Below are positions 20,901-29,326 of a DNA stretch of 33,233 nt, piece after piece. The translations under genes were made by a program, and so were the position numbers. Positions within the stretch are counted from its first letter, which is position 1; the number at the start of each line of letters is the position of its first letter. The stretch lies in NCBI GenBank assembly GCA_902175065.1, contig CABIIJ010000095.1, forward strand, positions 1 to 33,233, written 5' to 3'. Below the pieces are notes generated by a model, which worked only from the letters and a program-made list of their open reading frames with translations, was not told where the DNA came from and searched no databases. This DNA comes from an uncultured Comamonas sp. GTDB taxonomy: Bacteria > Pseudomonadota > Gammaproteobacteria > Burkholderiales > Burkholderiaceae_C.

Positions 20901-20989
20901 CTGGGTGAGAAACCCAGTACCGCCAGGCTGGAGGCTGCCAGACTGGAGCCAGTCACTTGCATGAACTGGCGTCTGGAGACTTGCACCAT
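17930..20989 (-). CDS. fdnG: Formate dehydrogenase alpha subunit, selenocysteine-containing (Sec197)
   Basis: A 1019-residue catalytic subunit (E. coli FdnG 1015) that oxidises formate in the periplasm. It begins with a Tat signal (SRRQFMQVTGSSLAASSLAVLGF) and a 4Fe-4S site (CTYCSVGCG...GTLCPKG). The frame is interrupted by a TGA at 20399-20401, read here as selenocysteine: the context ARV-U-HGPTVAGLAPTFGRGAMTNHW matches FdnG around its Sec196, and a SECIS hairpin lies just after it. The bis-MGD domains fill the rest. AAGGAG precedes the ATG. It heads the fdnGHI-fdhE-selAB-selC run; MoCo genes are 10 kb away. Confidence 0.97.
20360..20401 (-). promoter_or_regulatory. SECIS element of fdnG
   Basis: Directly after the TGA codon the mRNA can fold GGTGGCA-GGTC-TTGCCCC into a small hairpin with GGUC at the tip (complement at 20377-20380). 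There are 18 nt between UGA and GGUC, the same as in E. coli fdhF. This is the SelB-binding signal that turns UGA into Sec. Confidence 0.9.
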
Positions 20990-21177
20990 GGTGTTACTCC
21001 TTAATGAGGGGGGAGGGACGTACCCGAGGCTTTTGCCAAGCCCCGGAAGGGATTACGTAGGTAAGTTTGCGTATTCTGGTGAGAAGGCTTGCAGAGAACT
21101 TACCTTAAGAACGTAAAGACTACATTTTAGATAGCTTCAAACTTAGAGGGCACCGATGAAAGATGGTTTACCCTAAT
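20990..21177 (-). promoter_or_regulatory. fdnG promoter region with a dyad
   Basis: The gap between fdnG and the fabI terminator. AGGTAAGTT (21059-21067) is repeated inverted as AACTTACCT (21097-21105), 38 bp centre to centre. Outside each half lies a TTACGT/ACGTAA block (21053-21058 and 21110-21115), with unequal spacing. This looks like a two-site operator. No promoter could be assigned with confidence; no sigma-54 -24/-12 pair was found. Confidence 0.5.
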
Positions 21178-21204
21178 GAAAAAGCCCGCAGCACGCTGCG
21201 GGCT
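21178..21204 (-). terminator. Rho-independent terminator of fabI
   Basis: On the minus strand AGCCCGCAGC-GT-GCTGCGGGCT is a perfect 10-bp stem ending in a run of five T. It lies about 20 bp past the fabI stop and separates fabI from the fdnG promoter. Confidence 0.9.
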
Positions 21205-21225
21205 GGCAGGGCAGGAACTGGTTTC

Positions 21226-22026
21226 TTACACCTGATCGTTGCTCAACCCCGCCGTCTGGCTGAAGCCGCAGTCCACGTAGGTGATCTCGGCGGTCACGCC
21301 TGCGGCCAGGTCGGACAGCAGGAAGGCGGCGACGTTGCCCACGTCCTCGATCGTCACGTTGCGGCGCAGCGGGGCGGCGTCGGCAATGCGCGAGAGCAGC
21401 TTGCCGAAGTCCTTGATGCCGCTGGCGGCCAGCGTCTTGATCGGGCCGGCGCTGATGCCGTTGGCGCGGATGCTGCGGCCATCCTCGGTGCGGCCCACGG
21501 CCTCGGCCAGATAGCGTACCGAGGCTTCCAGCGACGCTTTCGCCAGCCCCATGGTGTTGTAGTTGGGGATGGAGCGCAGGGCGCCCAGGTAGGACAGGGT
21601 CAGGAGCGCCGACTTGTCGTTCAGGTAGGGCAGGGCGGCCTTGGCCATGGCCGGGAAGCTGTAGGCGCTGATGTCGTGGGCGATGCGGAAGTTCTCGCGC
21701 GTCATGCCGTCCAGGAAGTTGCCGGCAATCGCCTCGCGCGGGGCGAAGCCGATGCTGTGCACGAAGCCGTCGAATTGGCCCCAGACCGCGCCCAGGTCGG
21801 TGAACATCTTCTCGATCTGTGCATCGTCGGCCACGTCGCAGTCGAACACCAGGGTGGAGTCGAACTCGGCGGCAAACTCGGTAATGCGGTCTTTGAAACG
21901 TTCGCCCACGTAGCTGAAGGCCAGCTCCGCGCCCTGGGCGCGGCAGGCTTTGGCAATGCCATAGGCAATCGAGCGGTTGGACAGGACGCCGGTGATCAAG
22001 AGTTTTTTGCCGGTCAGAAAACCCAT
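21226..22026 (-). CDS. fabI: Enoyl-[acyl-carrier-protein] reductase (NADH)
   Basis: A 266-residue FabI (E. coli 262) that reduces trans-2-enoyl-ACP in fatty acid elongation. The NAD site shows as [15 protein letters not shown] (residues 11-25). The catalytic residues Y146, Y156 and K163 fall in [23 protein letters not shown] at exactly the E. coli numbering. The start [10 protein letters not shown] is preceded by AGGAGA 7 bp upstream; the frame is open further upstream only through antisense of the next gene. It ends at a clear terminator. Confidence 0.97.
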   Translation of the reverse strand: MGFLTGKKLLITGVLSNRSIAYGIAKACRAQGAELAFSYVGERFKDRITEFAAEFDSTLVFDCDVADDAQIEKMFTDLGAVWGQFDGFVHSIGFAPREAIAGNFLDGMTRENFRIAHDISAYSFPAMAKAALPYLNDKSALLTLSYLGALRSIPNYNTMGLAKASLEASVRYLAEAVGRTEDGRSIRANGISAGPIKTLAASGIKDFGKLLSRIADAAPLRRNVTIEDVGNVAAFLLSDLAAGVTAEITYVDCGFSQTAGLSNDQV

Positions 22027-22122
22027 GGTGCTTCTCCTAGAAGAGGGGGGAAAGGCTGGAAAACAGAAAACCCCGGCGGCGCTTGCAGTCGCGCCGCCTG
22101 GGTGCTGGGGCAGAATTGTCGC

Positions 22123-23967
22123 ATGTGTACCCGAATCCCATCCCGATCCGCCAAGGCTGCCTGGCAGCTTGGGGTGTGCCGCGCCACCCTGGCCGCCTGT
22201 CTGTTGCTGGCCGCCCCGGCCACCTGGGCCGATGCCGCCTATGCCCTGTGGGGCACGCCCAAATACCCGGCGGACTTTGCCCACTTCGACTACGTGAACG
22301 CCCAGGCGCCCCAGGGCGGAACGCTGCGGCTGGTGAGCAACCTGCGCATCTCCACCTTCGACAAATACAACCCCTTCACCATCAAGGGCAGCGCCCCGGC
22401 CTATCTCCAGGTGTTGCTGTTCGACACCCTGCTGGCCGCGAGCATGGACGAAACCGCCACCGGCTACGGCCTGCTGGCCGAGGATGTGGCGGTGGCCCCG
22501 GACCGCCTCTCGGCCACCTTCCGCCTGCGGCCTCAGGCGCGGTTTCACGACGGCACGCCGGTGCTGGCGCAGGATGTGAAGCACAGCTACGACACCCTGG
22601 TCGGCCCCCACGCCATGCCCGGCTACCGCACGCTGCTGGCCGAGGTGGCCGAATGCCAGGTGCTGGATGCGCACACCGTGCGCTTCGTCTTTACCGCACC
22701 GAACCGCGAATTGCCGCTGACCGTGGGCACCCTGCCCATATTCAGCCGCGCCTGGGGCGCGGGCAAGCCGTTCGACCAGGTGGTGATGGAACCGCCCATC
22801 GGCAGCGGCCCCTACCGCATCGGCCCGGTGCGCTTCGGCAAGGACATCACCTACGTGCGCGATGCCGACTATTGGGCCAGGGACTTGCCCGTGCGCGTGG
22901 GCACGTACAACTTCGAGCGCATCGAAATCAAGATCTACAAGGACAACACCGCACGGCTGGAGGCGCTCAAGGCCGGGGAATTCGACGTCATGCGCTTTTT
23001 CAGCGCGGGCGACTGGGCGCGGCGCGTGAATGGCCGCAAGTTCAGCAGCGGCGAGCTGGTCAAGGGTGAATTTGCCCACCAGTTGCCCACGGGTTTCCAG
23101 AGCTACGTGCTCAACAGCCGCAAACCCTATCTGCAGGACGTGCGCGTGCGCGAGGCCCTGGGGCTGGCGCTGGACTATGAATGGATGAACCGGCAGATGT
23201 TCTACGGCGCCTACCAGCGCGTGCGCGGCATCTTTGGCAACACGCCCTGCGCCACCCAGGGCAGCCCCACGGCGGCGGAGCTGGCGCTGATGCAGCCCTT
23301 TGCCAATGCCTTGCCGCCGGCCGCTTTCGGCCCCATGGCCGAGCCGCCCAATACCGACCCGCCCGGCAGCCTGCGGGCCAATCTGCTCAAGGCCCGCGCC
23401 CTGTTGCAGGAAGCGGGCTGGACGGTGCAGAACGGCGTACTGCGCAACGCCCAGGGCCAGCCCCTGGTGCTGGAATACCTGGACAGCAACGAGGGCAGCC
23501 TGCGCGTGGTCGCGCCCTGGCAGCGCAACCTGCAAAAGCTGGGCGTGCAGCTGCGCTTTCGCTCCGTGGACTACGCGCTGTACGAGCAGCGGGTGCGCAA
23601 GTTCGACTTCGACATCATCAGCATCGCCTACCAGGGCACGAACAACCCGGGGCAGGAACTGGCCGACCTGTTCGGCAGCAAGGCGGCGGACCAGGAAGAT
23701 TCCGGCAACTTCCCCGGCGTGAAAAGCCCGGCGGTGGACGCCTTCATCCGCGCCATCGCTGGCGCCCAGACCGAGGCGGCGCTGCTGCCCGCCTGCCACG
23801 CACTGGAGCGGGCCATTGCCCACGGCCATTACCTGATTCCGCAATGGTCGGGCGGTGCCCACCGCATGGCCTACAACGCCTGGCGTCTGGCCGTGCCGCA
23901 GACGCTGCCACCCTATTCGGTGGGGGAGGAATGGGTGTTGCAGACCTGGTGGTCTAAAAAACAATAG
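22123..23967 (+). CDS. Extracellular solute-binding protein family 5, YejA-like
   Basis: A 614-residue periplasmic binding protein. The signal peptide is [20 protein letters not shown] (cleavage probably after ADA). The mature part matches SBP_bac_5 proteins of the YejA branch: [63 protein letters not shown] and [17 protein letters not shown]. YejABEF takes up oligopeptides and microcin C. No permease or ATPase gene follows within the window: the next gene is convergent xthA. No clear Shine-Dalgarno precedes the ATG, and a GTG 17 codons on (V in LGVCR) is possible. The stop codon is inside the left end of repeat C. Confidence 0.88.
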   Translation: MCTRIPSRSAKAAWQLGVCRATLAACLLLAAPATWADAAYALWGTPKYPADFAHFDYVNAQAPQGGTLRLVSNLRISTFDKYNPFTIKGSAPAYLQVLLFDTLLAASMDETATGYGLLAEDVAVAPDRLSATFRLRPQARFHDGTPVLAQDVKHSYDTLVGPHAMPGYRTLLAEVAECQVLDAHTVRFVFTAPNRELPLTVGTLPIFSRAWGAGKPFDQVVMEPPIGSGPYRIGPVRFGKDITYVRDADYWARDLPVRVGTYNFERIEIKIYKDNTARLEALKAGEFDVMRFFSAGDWARRVNGRKFSSGELVKGEFAHQLPTGFQSYVLNSRKPYLQDVRVREALGLALDYEWMNRQMFYGAYQRVRGIFGNTPCATQGSPTAAELALMQPFANALPPAAFGPMAEPPNTDPPGSLRANLLKARALLQEAGWTVQNGVLRNAQGQPLVLEYLDSNEGSLRVVAPWQRNLQKLGVQLRFRSVDYALYEQRVRKFDFDIISIAYQGTNNPGQELADLFGSKAADQEDSGNFPGVKSPAVDAFIRAIAGAQTEAALLPACHALERAIAHGHYLIPQWSGGAHRMAYNAWRLAVPQTLPPYSVGEEWVLQTWWSKKQ

Positions 23968-24044
23968 CTTCTTCCGTTCTGTATATAAGGTTTCCATAGA
24001 TAAATTACTTTGAAAACTTTATATATCCAGCGGAAGAAGCTATT
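23963..24044. repeat. Palindromic repeat, copy C, probable bidirectional terminator
   Basis: Left arm AATAGCTTCTTCCG (23963-23976) and right arm CGGAAGAAGCTATT (24031-24044) are perfect complements over 13-14 bp; the inner arms continue with TATATAAGGTTTCCA and a diverged GAAAACTTTATATA. It lies between convergent genes. On the plus strand it runs into TTTTTTTATTT, and on the minus strand into GTTTTTTAG, so both sides look like intrinsic terminators. Confidence 0.85.
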
Positions 24045-24047
24045 TTT

Positions 24048-24827
24048 TTATTTCTCCAGGTGCAATACGACCGGCGTGTGGTCGCTGGGCTGCTTGTTCT
24101 TGCGTGGCGTGCGGTCGATGTGGCAGGCGCGGGCCAGGGGCCGCAGGGCATCGCCGATCAGGATGTGGTCGATGCGCATCCCCCGGTTCTTCTGGAAGCC
24201 CAACATGCGGTAATCCCACCAGGAAAAGCTTTTTTCCGGCTGCTCGAACAAACGGAAGCTGTCGTGCAGCCCCAGGCCGAGCAGTTCCTGGAAGTGGGCG
24301 CGTTCCTCGGGGGTGTGGTGAATCGTCCCGGCCAGGCCCACGGGGTCGAAGGTGTCGCGGTCATCGGGGGTGACGTTGAAGTCGCCCATCAGCACCAGGC
24401 GCGGGTGTTCGGCCAGCTGGCTGCGCACCCATGCGGTCAGCGCGGCCAGCCAGCGCAGCTTGTAGGCGAACTTGTCCGTGCCCGGCGCCTGGCCGTTGAC
24501 GAAATAGGCGTTCACCAGCCGCAGCGGCCCCTGCGGCGTGGCCAGGGTGGCGGTGATGACGCGGGCCTGCTCGTCCGGGAAGCCGGGCAGGTTGCGCACC
24601 ACGTCGCCGATCGGGTGGCGGCTCAGGATGGCCACGCCGTTGTAGGTCTTCTGGCCGTGGCTCACGCACTGGTAGCCCGCAGCCTCCAGCTCCAGGTGGG
24701 GGAACTTGTCGTCGGTGAGTTTCAGCTCCTGCAAACCCAGGGCATCGACGGGGTTGGCTGCCAGCCAATCGAGCACCTGGGGCAGGCGCACGGTCAAAGA
24801 GTTCACATTCCAGGTGGCCAACTGCAT
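24048..24827 (-). CDS. xthA: Exodeoxyribonuclease III
   Basis: A 259-residue AP endonuclease/3'-5' exonuclease of base excision repair (E. coli 268). The active-site blocks are ATWNVNSLTVRL (residues 4-15), LGLQELKL with the metal Glu, GDFNVTPDDRD, and the final SDHTPVV with the catalytic Asp-His pair. The start MQLATWNVNS has GGAGAAA upstream; an in-frame ATG at 24896 lies inside the dctM terminator and is not used. It reads on the same strand as dctM but after a terminator. Confidence 0.96.
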   Translation of the reverse strand: MQLATWNVNSLTVRLPQVLDWLAANPVDALGLQELKLTDDKFPHLELEAAGYQCVSHGQKTYNGVAILSRHPIGDVVRNLPGFPDEQARVITATLATPQGPLRLVNAYFVNGQAPGTDKFAYKLRWLAALTAWVRSQLAEHPRLVLMGDFNVTPDDRDTFDPVGLAGTIHHTPEERAHFQELLGLGLHDSFRLFEQPEKSFSWWDYRMLGFQKNRGMRIDHILIGDALRPLARACHIDRTPRKNKQPSDHTPVVLHLEK

Positions 24828-24872
24828 CGGGGATTTCTCCAGAAAAACGCAAAGCGGCGATTGTGGCCCATG

Positions 24873-24904
24873 AAAAAAGCCCCTGGGCCGAGGCACCAGG
24901 GGCT
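24873..24904 (-). terminator. Rho-independent terminator of dctQM
   Basis: On the minus strand AGCCCCTGG pairs with CCAGGGGCT around a GTGCCTCGG-like loop, followed by six T. It lies about 30 bp past the dctM stop and ahead of xthA. Confidence 0.9.
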
Positions 24905-24932
24905 GGGTTCTTGCGGATGCCGGGTCGGCGGC

Positions 24933-26687
24933 TTATTCCGCCGGGGCTTCCAGGGCGTCCTGCATGGACTGGAGCGGGTCGTCTGCCTCGGGGGCGGCGG
25001 CACCTTCGTCCATGAAGGGGTTGTCGAAGTCGATCGCCTCCGGCATGTTCGCCTCCATTTGTTCGCGGATGGCGTCCATGTCGTAGTCGATCTTTTCGTC
25101 CAGGCCGCTGGAGACGATGCCGGGGAAGGCAATGACCAGGCCCACCATGATCAGCTGAATGCACAGGAAGGGAATGGAGCCCATGTAGATCTGCGTGGTG
25201 GTCACGGGGGCAATGCGCTTGTGGGTGACCTTGTCGGTGTATTCCTTGTCCGGCGCGACGGAGCGCAGGTAGAACAGGGCGAAACCGAAGGGCGGGTGCA
25301 TGAAGGAGGTCTGCATGTTGATCGCCAGCAGCACGCCGAACCACACCAGGTCGATGCCCAGCTTTTCGGCCACCGGGGCCAGCAGCGGCACCACGATGAA
25401 GGACAGCTCGAAGAAGTCCAGGAAGAACGCCAGGAAGAAGACCATCACGTTCACCAGGATCAGGAAGCCCAGCTGGCCGCCCGGCAGGTCGGACAGCAGG
25501 TGTTCCACCCACATCGGGCCGTCCACGCCCTGGAAGGTCAGGCCGAAGACGGTTGCGCCCAGCAGGATGAAGACCACGAAGCACGACAGCTTGGTGGTGC
25601 CCACCAGCGCCTGGTTGAGCAGCTTGTAGTTCAGGCGGCGGCGGCTGACGGCCAGGATGATCGCGCCCAGGGCGCCCATGGCGCCGCCCTCGGTGGGGGT
25701 GGCGATGCCCAGGAAGATGGTGCCCAGCACCAGGAAGATCAGCAGCAGCGGCGGGATCAGCACGAAGGTGACTTTTTCTGCCACGGTCGAGAGCAGGCCC
25801 ATGCCGGTGATGCGGTTGATCGACGCGGCCACGAAGGCCAGGGCAACGCCGAAGCACATGGCAAAGACGATGGTTTCATCCTTGGCGACGTGTTCCACCA
25901 CTTCGCCGGTGAACCAGGTGTGGATGGTTTCCATGTTCTGCGCGGCGAAGATGGACAGGCCTACGCAGATCACCGTCAGCACCAGCAGCGAAGGCAGGCC
26001 GGAGTTGCCGTTCTTGTCCTTCAGGTCACGCGCCTCGGGCGGCAGGGCGGGCACCATGCTGGGGCGGAAGAAGGCGATGGCGAAGATCATCAGCATGTAC
26101 AGGCCCACCAGCATGAAGCCGGGGATGAAGGCGCCCTTGTACAGGTCGCCCACGCTGCGGCCCAGCTGGTCGGCCAGAATGATCAGCACCAGCGAGGGCG
26201 GAATGATCTGCGCCAGCGTGCCCGAGGCGGCAATCACCCCGGAGGCAATGCGCCGGTCGTAGCCGTAGCGCATCATGATGGGCAGCGAGATCAGGCCCAT
26301 CGAGATCACCGATGCCGCCACCACGCCGGTCGTGGCTGCCAGCATGGCGCCCACGATGATGACGGCAATGGCCACGCCGCCACGGATGGGGCCGAAGAGC
26401 TGGCCCACGGTGTCCAGCAAGTCCTCGGCCATGCCGCTGCGTTCCAATATCAGCCCCATCAGGGTGAAGAAGGGAATGGCCAGCAGGGTTTCGTTCTGCA
26501 TCACGCCGTAAATGCGCAATGGCAGCGCTTGCATCAGCGCTTCGGGCAGCACGCCCAGTTCGATGCCGATAAAGGCAAAAAACAGGCCGCAGGCACCCAG
26601 GCTGAACGCCACGGGAAAGCCGATCAATAGAAAGCAGATCAGGCCCGCGAACATGATCGGGGCTAGGTTGTTGGCAATGAATTCCAC
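24933..26687 (-). CDS. dctM: TRAP transporter large permease subunit (DctM type)
   Basis: A 584-residue membrane protein with roughly 12-14 hydrophobic segments, the sodium-coupled channel subunit of a TRAP transporter for organic acids. Family blocks include FLLIGFPVAFSLG, NETLLAIPFFTLMGLILERSGMA, GVVAASVISMGLISLPIMM, GTLAQIIPPSLVLIILA and GIATPTEGGAMGALGA. It is longer than the usual ~430 residues: a soluble loop follows SMVPALPPEARDLKDKNG, and the last ~55 residues form an acidic tail rich in Asp, Glu and Met. The start is GTG at 26687, fixed by AGGAGA 7 bp upstream. It is 18 bp after dctQ. Confidence 0.93.
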   Translation of the reverse strand: MEFIANNLAPIMFAGLICFLLIGFPVAFSLGACGLFFAFIGIELGVLPEALMQALPLRIYGVMQNETLLAIPFFTLMGLILERSGMAEDLLDTVGQLFGPIRGGVAIAVIIVGAMLAATTGVVAASVISMGLISLPIMMRYGYDRRIASGVIAASGTLAQIIPPSLVLIILADQLGRSVGDLYKGAFIPGFMLVGLYMLMIFAIAFFRPSMVPALPPEARDLKDKNGNSGLPSLLVLTVICVGLSIFAAQNMETIHTWFTGEVVEHVAKDETIVFAMCFGVALAFVAASINRITGMGLLSTVAEKVTFVLIPPLLLIFLVLGTIFLGIATPTEGGAMGALGAIILAVSRRRLNYKLLNQALVGTTKLSCFVVFILLGATVFGLTFQGVDGPMWVEHLLSDLPGGQLGFLILVNVMVFFLAFFLDFFELSFIVVPLLAPVAEKLGIDLVWFGVLLAINMQTSFMHPPFGFALFYLRSVAPDKEYTDKVTHKRIAPVTTTQIYMGSIPFLCIQLIMVGLVIAFPGIVSSGLDEKIDYDMDAIREQMEANMPEAIDFDNPFMDEGAAAPEADDPLQSMQDALEAPAE

Positions 26688-26705
26688 GTAAGTTCTCCTG
26701 CGCGA

Positions 26706-27317
26706 TTAAGCGTGTTGGGCTTTTTGGGCGGCAGCTTTCTCTTCCGCCAGACGAATGGCCTCGGCCAGTTCTTCTTCGGCGGATTGCGCCAGAACCTTGA
26801 CCATCGGGTCAGGAATCAGGCCGCGCAGGAAGGCAATGCGTTTGATGAGTTCGGAGAAGCCTTGCAGCATCAGCAGGGCGAAGCCGAGGGGCATCATCAG
26901 GTACACCGGCCAGCGGATCAGGCCGCCGGCGTTGCTGGAGACTTCGCCGGAGCTGTAGGCCTGCAGGAAGAAGGGGATGCTGTATTTCAGGACGACGAAG
27001 CACATCGGTGTCAGGAAGAAGATGAAGCCGAAGATGTCGATCCACACGCGGGTGCGCTGCGACAGCTTGGCGTTGATCACGTCCACCTTGACGTGTTCCT
27101 TCTCCAGCAGTGCATACCCTGCGGCCAGCAGGAACGAGGCCGCAAAGAAGTACCACTGCACTTCCAGAAAGGCGTTGGAGCTGGTGTGAAAAACTTTGCG
27201 CACGACGGCGTTGATGCCGCTGACCAGGGTCGCAGCCAGGATGAGCCAGATGACGTAACGCCCGACAAAGGTGTTCAGGCGGTCAATGGCCTTGGATAGT
27301 TTTAGCAGTGCCTGCAT
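26706..27317 (-). CDS. dctQ: TRAP transporter small permease subunit (DctQ type)
   Basis: A 203-residue protein with four membrane segments: VIWLILAATLVSGINAVV, WYFFAASFLLAAGYALL, WIDIFGFIFFLTPMCFVVL and WPVYLMMPLGFALLMLQGF. The EKEHVKVDVI motif between TM2 and TM3 is typical of DctQ. The last ~35 residues are a charged Ala/Glu-rich helix. MQALLKLSKA was chosen as start because CTGGAGA lies 6 bp upstream; the frame runs another 54 codons upstream with no family match. No DctP binding protein gene is found next to it in the window. Confidence 0.92.
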   Translation of the reverse strand: MQALLKLSKAIDRLNTFVGRYVIWLILAATLVSGINAVVRKVFHTSSNAFLEVQWYFFAASFLLAAGYALLEKEHVKVDVINAKLSQRTRVWIDIFGFIFFLTPMCFVVLKYSIPFFLQAYSSGEVSSNAGGLIRWPVYLMMPLGFALLMLQGFSELIKRIAFLRGLIPDPMVKVLAQSAEEELAEAIRLAEEKAAAQKAQHA

Positions 27318-27427
27318 GGTGTCTCCAGAATGGGCGAAGAACGGGGACAAGTAAGACCAGAGGGGTAAATGGCCGGTTACTTTGGGTGACGACCCCGAAA
27401 CAGCGCGGAATTTTAAGGAGCTGTGAC

Positions 27428-27547
27428 ATGCGCACTGGAATGGAAACCCTCGGTTTCGCCGCTTTTTACGGCAAACCAAGGGTTTTCACTGGGTTGATTT
27501 TTTTATTTGGATTTGGGTTTTTGTTTAATTTTCAACGGCAAAATTAA
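27428..27547 (+). CDS. Possible small hydrophobic protein (39 aa), doubtful
   Basis: A 39-residue ORF on the strand opposite its neighbours, with an unusually good ribosome site: TTAAGGAG, 7 bp before ATG. The second half is hydrophobic (VFTGLIFLFGFGFLFNF), as in small membrane proteins. Against it, codons 6-19 coincide with the hairpin at 27444-27485 and its T-rich tail, whose translation would give Phe and Leu by composition alone. I do not recognise the peptide. Confidence 0.3.
   Translation: MRTGMETLGFAAFYGKPRVFTGLIFLFGFGFLFNFQRQN
27444..27485. terminator. Long hairpin in the dctQ upstream gap
   Basis: AAACCCT-GGTTT-GCCG pairs with CGGC-AAACC-AGGGTTT: 16 pairs with one mismatch and one bulge, with a CTTTTTA loop. 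On the plus strand a run of seven T follows 12 bp later (27498-27504). The rest of the 27318-27576 gap is AT-rich, with a second weak inverted repeat CAAAATT/AATTTTG at 27539-27556 past the end of the hypothetical gene. Confidence 0.6.
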
Positions 27548-27576
27548 AAAATTTTGTTGCAGTGTTCTGGTGTTCT

Positions 27577-27948
27577 CTAATCCATATGCCAGCGTTGCCC
27601 GAACGCGCTGGCAAATGCGCCTGAACCACTGATGGTCAGGCTCAGGCAGCGCCGTCCGGCGTCCGGCAACGGGGCCGGGCATTGCCAACCTGCCGGTATC
27701 CAGGTCAGCGCGATGGCGGTAGTGGGGTGTGCTTCTTCGAGCATGGCCTGGAGGTCGAAGTCCCAGCAGAACCCGGCATCCAGATCACCCGGTTCCCCCT
27801 GCGCCGCGCACCATGCCAGTACGCTGTGCGTTTCGGCCAGCAAGGCGTCCCAGTGCTGGGGGGCGACGCTGGCCAGGGCATCCCAGCAGGCGTTGCCGGC
27901 CTCGTCTTCGCTGAAGTCAAAGTCCAGGTAATGCAGTGACAGTGGCAT
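27577..27948 (-). CDS. Hypothetical protein, 123 aa
   Basis: An acidic, Trp-rich cytoplasmic protein (MPLSLHYLDFDFSEDEAGNACWDALASV to SAFGQRWHMD). No signal peptide, membrane segment or catalytic motif is seen. The composition and codon use fit the genome, and the start lies 57 bp after the hydrolase stop on the same strand, so it is probably a real gene at the end of that run. No Shine-Dalgarno is clear. I do not recognise the family. Confidence 0.65.
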   Translation of the reverse strand: MPLSLHYLDFDFSEDEAGNACWDALASVAPQHWDALLAETHSVLAWCAAQGEPGDLDAGFCWDFDLQAMLEEAHPTTAIALTWIPAGWQCPAPLPDAGRRCLSLTISGSGAFASAFGQRWHMD

Positions 27949-28005
27949 GGCGGTGGAGGATATAGCGGGGCAGAGGGGGCAGTACCGCCCAAAAAGTCAA
28001 AGGAC

Positions 28006-28824
28006 CTATGCGGCCGTGATGCTGGACAGGTTCAGCAGGCTGGCCTCGATGGCGGCTGCCGTGACCAGCGGGCGCTCCATGGGAAACAGGTGCGTGCCGT
28101 CGAGCAGCATGATGCGTCCGCGCGTGACGCGCTCGGTCATCTCCATGCCCACCTGGCGTATCTCGTGCGATTGGCGCCCGCCGATGAAGGCCACCGGGCA
28201 GCGCAGCGGGTGCTGGCGCAGCAGGCTGCCCAGGTTGTGCGGCAGGCAGTTGTAGATGGCGGTTTCTTCTTCGCGTGTGAACCACAGGGTGTATTGGCCC
28301 TGCGCATCCTGCTGCAGGCCGTGCCGGATGTAGGCGTGCAGCATTTCGGGGTGCCAGCGGGCAAAGCTTTGCTTGCGCTGGAAGTGCTCCAGCGCCTCCT
28401 GGGCGCTGCCCCAGCGGATGCGGCGCTTGCGGCTGATCTTGCCGGGCGAGAAGGTATCGACCAGGCGGGAGCGCTTGGCGGCCAGCACCGAGGTGGCCCG
28501 CCAGCCGCCCAGCAGGGGCGAATCGAGCAGCAGAACGCCGCGTGCCAGCTCGGGCGTCTGCGCTGCGGCCATCAGGCTGACGAAGCCGCCCAGTGAGTGC
28601 CCGACGAAAAACGCCGGTTGCCCCCATTGCGCCACCAGCGGCTGGGCAAAGTCCCTGAGCTGCTGCACCAGATAGGGCCAGTTGTCCGTGACCGGATAGG
28701 CCGGGTCGTGCCCGAAGCGCGGCAGCGCGTGGACGTCAAACCCGCGCTGGCGCAGTTGCGTGAACAGGTACTCGTAGGTGCCCGCCGGAAAGCTGTTGGC
28801 GTGGGCAAAGATCAAGGGTTGCAT
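28006..28824 (-). CDS. Alpha/beta hydrolase
   Basis: A 272-residue protein of the alpha/beta-hydrolase fold. The oxyanion region is IFAHANSFPAGTY near the N-terminus, the nucleophile elbow is GHSLGG with Ser77, and the catalytic His is likely in LDGTHLFPMERP near residue 250. A lid-like insertion with RSRLVDTFSPGKISRKRR is basic. The start MQPLIFAHAN fits the fold; an in-frame ATG 11 codons upstream would add a short extension. The substrate is unknown. It follows the PilZ gene by 40 bp. Confidence 0.85.
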   Translation of the reverse strand: MQPLIFAHANSFPAGTYEYLFTQLRQRGFDVHALPRFGHDPAYPVTDNWPYLVQQLRDFAQPLVAQWGQPAFFVGHSLGGFVSLMAAAQTPELARGVLLLDSPLLGGWRATSVLAAKRSRLVDTFSPGKISRKRRIRWGSAQEALEHFQRKQSFARWHPEMLHAYIRHGLQQDAQGQYTLWFTREEETAIYNCLPHNLGSLLRQHPLRCPVAFIGGRQSHEIRQVGMEMTERVTRGRIMLLDGTHLFPMERPLVTAAAIEASLLNLSSITAA

Positions 28825-28864
28825 GGCGGGAACGGTAGGGGAAAATTGGCAAGGCACACCGGTT

Positions 28865-29224
28865 CTACAAGGCGCACAGCTGGCTCAGGTCACGCTCCAG
28901 CAGGGCCGGGTCGCCCAGTTGCAGCTCCAGCAGGCGGCGCAGGTGGGTGATGCTGTCCAGGTCGATGTTGCAGCAGCGCAGGCCGATGTGTGTCCCTTGC
29001 AGATGGGTCACTTCGGCGCCCATGGCGATGTGGCAGCCCTCGCCCAGGGTGATGATGAGCTGGCAGGGCGCCTCCCTGGGCCAGGCGAGGGCACCGGATG
29101 CGTCCACCAGTGCGCCGCGCAGCGAAATGTCCAGCAGCCGCACCGGGTGGGCCTGCCCGGCACAGACGAGCTGGGCGTGTGTATCGAAGTGCAGGCGTTG
29201 GAATTGGCGGCGTTCCTGGGACAT
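28865..29224 (-). CDS. PilZ-domain protein
   Basis: A 119-residue stand-alone PilZ domain, which binds cyclic di-GMP in other proteins. The binding motifs are ERRQFQR near the N-terminus (RxxxR) and DISLRGALVD about 25 residues later (D/NxSxxG); both are intact. No partner domain. The start MSQERRQ is preferred to one 11 codons earlier because the RR motif normally sits within the first ten residues. Confidence 0.85.
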   Translation of the reverse strand: MSQERRQFQRLHFDTHAQLVCAGQAHPVRLLDISLRGALVDASGALAWPREAPCQLIITLGEGCHIAMGAEVTHLQGTHIGLRCCNIDLDSITHLRRLLELQLGDPALLERDLSQLCAL

Positions 29225-29326
29225 GGTGGCCTCTGCGGCAAGGGAAGAAGAGGGCAAATCTTAGCCGCAGTGCCCATGCAGGGGGAGTCAATGCGGGGAC
29301 AGTGGGCTGCAATATCGTCGCACCAT

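Noticed and set aside
18020-20908. A 962-codon plus-strand open frame opposite fdnG
   Set aside because: It is antisense to a clear, well-conserved gene. Long empty frames are expected in GC-rich DNA opposite genes; the product is His/Val/Gly-rich and has no domain.
21130-21150. ATAGCTTC motif upstream of fdnG as another repeat copy
   Set aside because: Only one short arm is seen and no matching inverted arm near by.
24060-26630. An 856-codon plus-strand frame opposite xthA and dctM
   Set aside because: Low-complexity His/Gln/Asp composition typical of an antisense shadow; crosses two real genes and a terminator.
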